From Candidatus Brocadiia bacterium (GTDB taxonomy: Bacteria > Planctomycetota > MHYJ01 > WSZJ01), in the NCBI GenBank assembly GCA_013360825.1, contig JABWAY010000151.1:1-9521 (forward strand): 9,521 bases of DNA. Reading direction: 5' to 3'. Under the pieces are notes generated by a model. The model searched no databases and was not told where the DNA came from. It saw only the letters and a list, made by a program, of their open reading frames with translations. Both the position numbers and the translations under genes were made by a program. Of this stretch, positions 1-5,943 are shown in pieces (the first letter of the stretch is position 1; each line of letters starts with the position of its first letter).

Positions 1-1159
1 CCTGGGGCCTCTGCCCCGGCGGCGATCCCGCCGGCGGCACGGGCGGATAGGGCGACGGCGAGCCGTGCGCCGCGGGACTCCCCGGCCGCGCAGGGATCTG
101 AGGACCAGGCCACCCCGCCACCGTCTCCTCCCGCGGCGAAGTCTGCCTCGCCGGAATCACCGGCGGAGCCACGATCGCCGTGGGCGAATTCTTCCGCTTC
201 TGCTCCGACACCTCCGTCTCGTCCTCCCGCGACGGCGGCACCACGCAGGCGTCCGCAATCTCCGTCTGCGCCGCCGCATTCTCCTTCGCCCCCTGGCCGC
301 GACGGGAGACGGTTTCGAAGGGCTTCTCCCCGCGAAGGATCGCATCGATGATCAGGGCCGCCTCCGTCGGCGTCGGCCGGTCCCCCGCCTTTTTCTCCGT
401 CAGCCTCTCCACAAGCTTCGACGCCTGTACGCTGACCGTACTGTTCACCTTGGACGGCGGTTTCGGCTTCTCCGACAGCTGCGCGGCAATGATCCGCGCC
501 ACGTCGGATCCGGGAAAGAGCGTCTGTCCCGTGAGCATGTGGTGCAGCGTCGCGCCGAGCGAGTAGACGTCCGCCCTGATGTCCAGCGCCGCCTCCCCGC
601 GCGCCGCCTCCGGCGAGAGATAGTGCGGGGTGCCGGTGACCCCGCCCGCCGCAGTCCCCTGCGCCGCAACAACCGCCAGCCCGAGATCCGCCAGCCTCGC
701 CTCTCCCCCTCTCGGCAGCAGAATGTTCGCCGGCTTCACATCCCGGTGCACCACGCCCGCCTGCTGCGCATGCTCCAGCGCCCGGGCGATGGACAGCGCG
801 ATCTGAAGCGCCCGCGACTCGTCCATCGCGCCGCGCGCGAGGACGTTCTCCAGGGTCTTGGCCTCCACGAATTCCATGACGACGAAATGAAATCCGTTCG
901 AGAGGCCGCTGGCGAGCGTCCGGACGACATTCGGGTGGTCGAACCTGGATCCGAGTTGCGCCAGCCGGAGAAATCGTTCGTTGAAGCCCGGGGAGCGCGA
1001 GAGCGCGGGAAACAGGATCTTTACGGCGACCGTGACGCCGTCCGACAGGCGCCTGGCCTTGAACACCGTGCCCGTCGATCCCTGGCCCAGCTTCTGGAGG
1101 AGTTTGAACCCCTCGACTGTGTCGGGAGTGATCTTCAGCTGCCTGATCTCGTCGCTCAT
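1..1159 (-). CDS. Hanks-type Ser/Thr protein kinase, 3' end beyond window
   Basis: This is a cytoplasmic protein kinase that transfers phosphate from ATP to Ser/Thr. The frame from the ATG at 1157-1159 stays open for 386 codons to the window edge, so the C-terminus is missing. All key kinase elements are visible: glycine loop GQGSTGTV (25-32), VAVK with Lys47, HRDVKPAN (138-145, catalytic Asp140), metal-binding Asp158 in DLG (in place of the usual DFG), TPHYLSPE (177-184), DVYSLG (197-202) and the GDRP arginine (261). The kinase domain occupies about residues 18-275. Beyond it lies a charged then Pro/Ser/Ala-rich stretch (about 300-386), which looks like a flexible linker; whether a membrane segment or sensor domain follows cannot be seen. 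The start is supported by GGGAAGG (1165-1171), 5 bases upstream. The gene follows the VWA gene on the same strand but is separated from it by an intrinsic terminator. Two FHA proteins, the class that binds phosphothreonine, lie upstream, so they are plausible substrates or readers. The family call is near certain; the substrate is unknown. Confidence 0.95.
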   Translation of the reverse strand, partial: MSDEIRQLKITPDTVEGFKLLQKLGQGSTGTVFKARRLSDGVTVAVKILFPALSRSPGFNERFLRLAQLGSRFDHPNVVRTLASGLSNGFHFVVMEFVEAKTLENVLARGAMDESRALQIALSIARALEHAQQAGVVHRDVKPANILLPRGGEARLADLGLAVVAAQGTAAGGVTGTPHYLSPEAARGEAALDIRADVYSLGATLHHMLTGQTLFPGSDVARIIAAQLSEKPKPPSKVNSTVSVQASKLVERLTEKKAGDRPTPTEAALIIDAILRGEKPFETVSRRGQGAKENAAAQTEIADACVVPPSREDETEVSEQKRKNSPTAIVAPPVIPARQTSPREETVAGWPGPQIPARPGSPAAHGSPSPYPPVPPAGSPPGQRPQ

Positions 1160-1177
1160 CCGCGCCTTCCCGGCTGT

Positions 1178-1211
1178 AAAAAAACCCCGACCGGCTCGCC
1201 GCCGGCCGGGG
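1178..1211 (-). terminator. Rho-independent terminator after the VWA gene
   Basis: Read on the minus strand, an 11-bp GC-rich stem (arms 1211-1201 and 1195-1185, one G-U wobble) closes a 5-base loop (1200-1196). It is followed at once by seven T residues (1184-1178). It begins 15 bases past the VWA stop codon. The T-run ends only 18 bases before the kinase ATG, so the kinase Shine-Dalgarno sits just after the terminator. It could therefore act as a full stop or as an attenuator for the kinase. Confidence 0.9.
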
Positions 1212-1226
1212 CTCGCATCGAGAATC

Positions 1227-2846
1227 CTACCGCTTGACGAAGACTCCGCCGGTCATGCCCGCAAGCCGGCGCATGAAGTCCGGGTTGTAGTTGCCGTCAT
1301 TTCCCAGGCCGATCGTGTTGATGACGACCTTGGACAGCTTGTTCCACTCCTCGACCTTCCGGATGATGTCGTCCGGGTTCGGGTACTTGCCGGCATTCGG
1401 CGCGCCGTCCGACATGACGTAGATCGTGTCCACCAGCGCCGCGTAATTCTTGTCGCCGAGCCCCTGCCCCGCCAGCTTGAACGCCTCTTCCAGGGCGTCC
1501 CCGAGGTTCGTCTGGCCGTTCCCGGCCTGCTTCTTCACGAAGTCGATCGCATCCGCCCGGTTCCCGGGGGTCGCATTCTGCATCTTGTCCTTCCACATCA
1601 GGTGCGTCTGGCCGTACACGATCACGTTGAAGGTGACCTTCGGATCCAGCTTCGACACCGTGCGCTCGAACTCGTGCTTCAGCACCTCGATCTTCGTTCC
1701 CTTCATCCCCGCCTCCCAGGGCTCGGGCGGAGGCTGGTTGCCGCCCGATACGACCTTCGGCGGCTCCTGCGCGGACTTCGGCGGCTCGGAGGGGTCGTTC
1801 ATCGAGCCGCTCACGTCGAGCACGAACACGATCTTCTTCGAGTTGATCTTCAGACCGAAGAACGTCGGCGGCTCGGCCGTCGTCCCGCCGCCGCGCGGCC
1901 CGCCTGAGGCCACACCCCCATCCGGCGGCTTCGACCCGCCGACGGGCTGCCCGTTCCACCCGTCCTTGACCTTACCCCACCACTCGTCCCACGCCTTGGC
2001 GTTGTATCCGAAATCCATCCCCGTCAGGCGCTTGAGCGCGCCACTGATGTCGTCGCGGAGCCGCCCGTCTTCCTTGGCGAGCTGACGGACCATCGCGCTG
2101 ATCCCGTCCTTCGACTTGTACGCCTCGACACCGGCGACGCCGCACAGGCGCACCTGCCACTCCGAGTCCTCGACCGCGTTCACGAACAGCGGAACCGCCG
2201 CGTCGACCTTGAGGGTCAGCAGACCGTCCAGCGCCACGATCTTCACCCGCGTGTCCCGGTCCTTCGCCGCCTCGAGGCAGATCGAGCCGATCCCCTCCGC
2301 CCGCGACGACAACAGCCCGGTCAGAATCGCGTAGCGCACCGTCCAGTCATGCGACTTGATGACCATCGTCCGCAGCTCCGCGACCGCAGCGGCGTCGGTG
2401 AACTTCGCCAGCGAGGACGCGATCGTGTCGAGCAGCGCCTTGTTCTCGGTCTTCCGTGCCTCCATCTCGTCATTGACCGCCTTCAGCTCGCCTTCCAGCT
2501 TGGCCATGCGCGCCGCCTCGCCCGCCTGCAGCCCGCTTTTCGCCTTGCGCAGCGGCTTCAGGTCGTTTTCCAGCTCGGCGACCTGGGCCATCTTTTTCTT
2601 CTCGTACCCGTCCGCCTCGAACTTGATCTGCGAGTAGATCGCCAGCAGGAACTTGGCCGCATCCGCCGTGTTCAGCGACGCGATCCGGTCCAGGGCGCCC
2701 TTCCGGACGGTCAGGTCCGTCTGGGAGAAGTCCCGGTAGAAGTCCTTCTTCGCCTGTTCCCAGGCGGCCGCATTGCCTTCCGCGGAGACGGGGACTGCCG
2801 CGGCGAACACCATCGCCAGAATCCCGAGGATCGCCCACTTTTTCAT
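1227..2846 (-). CDS. Secreted HEAT-like repeat and VWA domain protein
   Basis: This is a predicted exported protein of 539 residues. Residues 1-22 form a signal peptide (MKK, a hydrophobic core, then VSA before Glu23). Residues about 80-140 are rich in Lys/Glu/Ala heptad-like sequence and look coiled-coil. Residues about 165-275 are HEAT-like helical repeats, closing with LTGMDFGYNAKAWDEWW (274-290), a motif I associate with planctomycete HEAT proteins. A Gly/Pro linker (300-328) leads to a VWA domain (about 337-539). Its metal (MIDAS) residues are all present: DVSGS (Asp344, Ser346, Ser348), Thr446 in GQTNLGD, and Asp480 in MSDG. VWA domains of this type bind protein partners through a divalent metal; no ligand can be named here. 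A proline-rich insert of about 33 residues follows the DxSxS strand. The ATG at 2846 is preferred over an in-frame GTG at 2864, because it gives a clean signal peptide and a GAGG at 5-base spacing. The gene follows the FHA-CAP pair and ends at a terminator, so it may be the last gene of that transcript. Confidence 0.92.
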   Translation of the reverse strand: MKKWAILGILAMVFAAAVPVSAEGNAAAWEQAKKDFYRDFSQTDLTVRKGALDRIASLNTADAAKFLLAIYSQIKFEADGYEKKKMAQVAELENDLKPLRKAKSGLQAGEAARMAKLEGELKAVNDEMEARKTENKALLDTIASSLAKFTDAAAVAELRTMVIKSHDWTVRYAILTGLLSSRAEGIGSICLEAAKDRDTRVKIVALDGLLTLKVDAAVPLFVNAVEDSEWQVRLCGVAGVEAYKSKDGISAMVRQLAKEDGRLRDDISGALKRLTGMDFGYNAKAWDEWWGKVKDGWNGQPVGGSKPPDGGVASGGPRGGGTTAEPPTFFGLKINSKKIVFVLDVSGSMNDPSEPPKSAQEPPKVVSGGNQPPPEPWEAGMKGTKIEVLKHEFERTVSKLDPKVTFNVIVYGQTHLMWKDKMQNATPGNRADAIDFVKKQAGNGQTNLGDALEEAFKLAGQGLGDKNYAALVDTIYVMSDGAPNAGKYPNPDDIIRKVEEWNKLSKVVINTIGLGNDGNYNPDFMRRLAGMTGGVFVKR

Positions 2847-2862
2847 ACGCGCCTCACTCCCC
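2847..2862 (-). promoter_or_regulatory. Ribosome binding site fixing the VWA start
   Basis: Read on the minus strand, GGGGAG (2862-2857) and GAGG (2855-2852) precede the ATG at 2846, the latter by 5 bases. The alternative GTG at 2864 would place this purine-rich site inside the coding sequence and add six residues before the signal peptide, so the ATG is the better start. Confidence 0.7.
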
Positions 2863-2877
2863 ACGTTATGTGGCGCG

Positions 2878-2906
2878 GCCCTGGAGGTCGTTGTGGCCTC
2901 CAGGGC
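2878..2906 (-). other. 10-bp hairpin in the VWA leader
   Basis: This is a perfect inverted repeat: arms 2906-2897 and 2887-2878, 10 bp, mostly GC, with a 9-base loop. It lies 31 bases upstream of the VWA ATG, between the FHA-CAP gene and the VWA gene. No T-run follows on the minus strand, so it is not a standard intrinsic terminator. It could be an mRNA-stabilising or processing structure, a weak transcription brake or part of a dispersed palindromic repeat. Confidence 0.6.
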
Positions 2907-2927
2907 GGCACCCGTGAATCATTTGTA

Positions 2928-2943
2928 CCCCCCGCAAGGGGGG
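2928..2943. other. C6/G6 hairpin with a four-base loop
   Basis: Six C and six G residues form a perfect stem around a 4-base loop. The loop reads GCAA, a GNRA-type tetraloop, on the plus strand and TTGC on the minus strand, which is the presumed transcript. It is flanked by AT-containing sequence but not by a T-run, so a terminator role is not supported. Confidence 0.5.
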
Positions 2944-2965
2944 CGGTTCCATCACTTTCTTTCAG

Positions 2966-2981
2966 GCCGGCGACCGCCGGC
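2966..2981. other. GC palindrome just after the FHA-CAP stop
   Basis: This is a 6-bp perfect inverted repeat, GCCGGC on each side of GACC, located 22 bases beyond the stop codon of the upstream FHA-CAP gene. On the minus strand it is followed by an A-rich stretch rather than by T residues. It may protect the 3' end of that message or be part of a repeated intergenic element, together with the two other hairpins of this spacer. Confidence 0.45.
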
Positions 2982-3002
2982 TTACTTGCAGGCTCCGCCC
3001 CC

Positions 3003-5912
3003 TCAGGACCCGCCACCTCCGGTGGTCCCTCCGGCGACCGAGCCTCCCGTCGTGACACCGCCGCGGCGCCCGCCCGACTTCCCGGTGTTGCCGCGTGAAC
3101 CGGCATCCGGAGCGGCCGCCGTCCCGCCCGTTCTGCCCGTCGTCTTCCCTCCGTCCGCCGCGGCCGCCGTCTCCTTGCTCATCGCACTTCCGCCACGGCC
3201 CAGGTTCTCAGTCCAGTACGTACCCGATTTCCCGATCCCGATCTGGTTGTACATGTCGCTCAGCATGTTCCGGTGGTGACCGCTCGAGTTGTACCAGGCC
3301 ATGCAGGCGTCACGCCCGCCGCTCATCCCCATCGCGATGTTCTCGCCCACCCCACCGCCCGGATACCCGGACAGCCGGCACCGGTCGCCCGGTGACTTCC
3401 GCCCGGCCACGGGAGACTCGTGCGCGAAGAACCCGTGCGTCGCCATGTCCGTCGAGTGCATCCGCGCCGCCTTGCCCAGCAGGTCGTGGGCTTCGAGGGC
3501 CTGGCGGCCCATCATGAAGCGATATTCGTTGGTCGCCCGGATGCAGTCCTTTTCGGCGGAGTCGAATCCGGGGTGACGATCGTTGTAGGCCATGATCGCG
3601 TTGTACTTCGCGAGCGCCGAGCGCTCTCCCCCGTCCAGGCAGGAATTCTTCAGCGAGAGGGCCTCGTTGATCTTCGCCAGCATGGCCTGCATCGCGGCGA
3701 TGTCGGCGTCGCTGGTCGAGGCGCCGAGCTCCGCGAGCCAGCCGTCGGTCTGCCCGGAGGCCGCGATCAGGTCGCTGATCCCGGTGTTGAGCTTTCCGAC
3801 GACCTGCAGCGGATTGTCCCAGAGCTCGCGCACCTTCCCGACGGCCTCATCCACCCGCGGCTGCCCCACCTTGCCGTGGTCGGCGTCCGGGTAGATCTCC
3901 TTGTCGTAGATCACCTTCACCGCGTCCGCGCGGCGCCGGTTGAGCTCCTTCTTCAGGTCCCGCATCACGCTCGAATTCACGACCGATCCGCTGTTCGAGA
4001 GCGACCGCAGGATCGCGCCCCGGCGGTTCTTCAGCGCCGATACGTACGCCTGCTGCACCCGCGCCTTCATGTCCGCGGTCGCGGCGGGATCCGATGCGAT
4101 GCTCTTCCAGATCGTCCAGCCTTCCGCGGCCTTCTTCGCATCCATCGAGGCCATCAGCCCCGCGCCGCGCTTGCCGTCCACCTCCAGCTTCGCGTACTGC
4201 AGTTCCATGTTCGAGTACCAGCCGCCGCTGTAGAAGACGAATCCGCCCGGAGGGACCGGGACGCCGCGGAAGCGGGCGATCATGGCGAACACGGCGCCTT
4301 CGCGGGACAGGTCCCGCTTGACGACGATGTTCAGCAGGCCGGCGCCGGTCTCGGCGAGGCCGTTCGCGTAGCAGAAGGTCGCCAGCGCGAGCCGGTCGTC
4401 GATCGACAGCTCGAGGGCTTCGAAGTAGCCGACCATCGTGGCCGCGTCGATCGAGTGCCACTTGCGCGACGCGGTTCCGCCCTTGCCTTCTTCGTCCTTG
4501 AGGGCGATCTCCAGCATTTCCTCCGTGGCCTTCTCGAGAATCGCCCTGTTCCCGTTCCCGAGGTCGATCGGGTTCCGGACGAAGTGCCCCGTGTTGACGG
4601 CGTCGATCAGGCGTCCGAACAGGGCGGCCTGGGCGGCGATGTCGTCCCGCTGCGAGGAGAGGGCGCCGCGCTCGTCCGCGGGCATGGCGGAGACCAGGGA
4701 GTCGAACGACCGGAGGGCTTCGGCGTACCGGCGCGCCTTCACGAGGTCATTGATCGTGAGCAGCGAATCCTGGGTCTTGGCGCTGAGCCGTGCCGAGCCG
4801 CCCGCGTACGCCGCGTTGACGCCGGCGAGGCGGTTGACGGCGGCCAGCTTGTCCTGGGCGTCATAGTAGAAGCGCGTTCCGGCGAATTTCTCGACCGACG
4901 AGCTGAGGAAGGCGGCGGCCTGCGCGTACTCCTCCAGGCCGGTCATGCGGTTGGCGCGGGTCTGGACGGCTTCCCAGGCCAGGGCGGCGTCGCGGTGGAC
5001 CTCCCGGATCCGATCCTCGACCTTTGCGGCCACCGGGCTGTCCGGATTGTCCTGCTGGAACTGTTTCCAGATCGAGAGTGCCTCGCCGTACTTCTCGAGG
5101 GCGACGGAGCGGTCGGCGATCGCGAGCGTTTCGTCGTAGGCCTTCTGGAACTCGCCGGTCCGCGCGCGGAGGGCGTCTGCCGCGACCTGGGCCTCGCGCG
5201 CTTTCCGGGCCTGCTCGTCCTTCGCCGCGATCTTTCCGCGGATGGACTCGAGCGCCTTCTTCGCGTCGCGGTGGACTGAAGAATCGATCGGCCCGCTCAT
5301 GAGGTTTTCGAGGGCCTTGGCGGCCAGCTCGAGGTCTCCGCGGCTTTCCAGCTGCTGGGCGTTCACGAGGGCCGCGCGCTGTTCGCCGGCCTTCGAGTTG
5401 CCGAAGAAGTGATTCACGCCGAAGACGCCGCCGACAAGCAGGAGCGCGGCGAGGACGGCGACTTTGATGAAGGAGGCGGCGTCGGCCTGCTCCCTGCGGA
5501 CGCTTTCGGCTGCGACGCGCTGGTGCTGGGGGGCGACCCGGGGGAGCCTGGCGTGCGACCCGGGGGTTGTGGCCGGCTGCGCCGTCGGCGCCGTGACGAT
5601 GGCGGGCGTGCCGCCGGCCTCGGGGGCCGGCATCGGGTCGAATTCCATCGCGAACGCGCCGATTGTGATGCGATCCCCGCGCTTGAGCAGGCGCATGTTG
5701 ACGGCCTCGCCGTTGACCGCCGTCCCGTTGGAGGACTCGAGGTCGACGACCTTCCAGCCTCCCGCGGTCGCCTCCAGGCGACAGTGGTTCCGGCTGGCTT
5801 TCGGATCTGAGACCTGGATGGTGTTCTCCGGGGCCCGCCCGAGGGAAATGACCTGGGCGTCGGTCTCGAAGACCTGCCGGGAGCCATCCACATGAATCAC
5901 GAGCTTCAGCAT
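3003..5912 (-). CDS. FHA-TM-helical repeat-CAP membrane protein (copy A)
   Basis: This 969-residue protein is predicted to span the membrane once. Residues 1-92 are an FHA (phosphothreonine-binding) domain with the diagnostic GR (25-26), SRNH (40-43) and SSNGT...NG (60-68). A Pro/Ala linker leads to one hydrophobic segment (about 148-169). Arginines precede it and it has no cleavage site, so the FHA head should be cytoplasmic and the rest outside. Residues 175-440 are Ala/Glu/Lys-rich helical repeats of TPR style. A central region (about 450-760) matches copy B but no family I recognise. A CAP/SCP (YkwD-like) domain follows at 790-905: TNEYR, FFAHESP (His831), GENIA (Glu857) and SSGHHRNML (His879). 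A Gly/Thr/Ser-rich tail of 64 residues ends the protein. CAP domains in other systems bind lipids, sterols or glycans, or act as proteases; none can be assigned here. The ATG at 5912 has GAGG 8 bases upstream. The gene starts 31 bases after the copy B stop, so the two are probably co-transcribed. Confidence 0.93.
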   Translation of the reverse strand: MLKLVIHVDGSRQVFETDAQVISLGRAPENTIQVSDPKASRNHCRLEATAGGWKVVDLESSNGTAVNGEAVNMRLLKRGDRITIGAFAMEFDPMPAPEAGGTPAIVTAPTAQPATTPGSHARLPRVAPQHQRVAAESVRREQADAASFIKVAVLAALLLVGGVFGVNHFFGNSKAGEQRAALVNAQQLESRGDLELAAKALENLMSGPIDSSVHRDAKKALESIRGKIAAKDEQARKAREAQVAADALRARTGEFQKAYDETLAIADRSVALEKYGEALSIWKQFQQDNPDSPVAAKVEDRIREVHRDAALAWEAVQTRANRMTGLEEYAQAAAFLSSSVEKFAGTRFYYDAQDKLAAVNRLAGVNAAYAGGSARLSAKTQDSLLTINDLVKARRYAEALRSFDSLVSAMPADERGALSSQRDDIAAQAALFGRLIDAVNTGHFVRNPIDLGNGNRAILEKATEEMLEIALKDEEGKGGTASRKWHSIDAATMVGYFEALELSIDDRLALATFCYANGLAETGAGLLNIVVKRDLSREGAVFAMIARFRGVPVPPGGFVFYSGGWYSNMELQYAKLEVDGKRGAGLMASMDAKKAAEGWTIWKSIASDPAATADMKARVQQAYVSALKNRRGAILRSLSNSGSVVNSSVMRDLKKELNRRRADAVKVIYDKEIYPDADHGKVGQPRVDEAVGKVRELWDNPLQVVGKLNTGISDLIAASGQTDGWLAELGASTSDADIAAMQAMLAKINEALSLKNSCLDGGERSALAKYNAIMAYNDRHPGFDSAEKDCIRATNEYRFMMGRQALEAHDLLGKAARMHSTDMATHGFFAHESPVAGRKSPGDRCRLSGYPGGGVGENIAMGMSGGRDACMAWYNSSGHHRNMLSDMYNQIGIGKSGTYWTENLGRGGSAMSKETAAAADGGKTTGRTGGTAAAPDAGSRGNTGKSGGRRGGVTTGGSVAGGTTGGGGS

Positions 5913-5943
5913 GTCAGTGTCCTCGTCTCAGGGTGTCTGAAAA

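Noticed and set aside
65..1237. Plus-strand open frame of 390 codons opposite the kinase
   Set aside because: The minus-strand frame has every kinase motif, while the plus-strand product is an arginine-rich artefact without features.
2847..2864. GTG at 2864 as the VWA gene start
   Set aside because: It would put six residues in front of the signal peptide and bury the purine-rich ribosome binding site in coding sequence; the ATG at 2846 fits better.
2928..2943. C6/G6 hairpin as an intrinsic terminator for the FHA-CAP operon
   Set aside because: No T-run follows it on either strand; the first proper terminator is after the VWA gene at 1178-1211.
3420..5279. Long plus-strand open frame of 619 codons opposite FHA-CAP copy A
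   Set aside because: Its translation is Arg/Val/Leu/Asp-rich with no domain motif, and it lies wholly antisense to a gene with clear FHA and CAP motifs. It reflects GC-rich codon use on the other strand.
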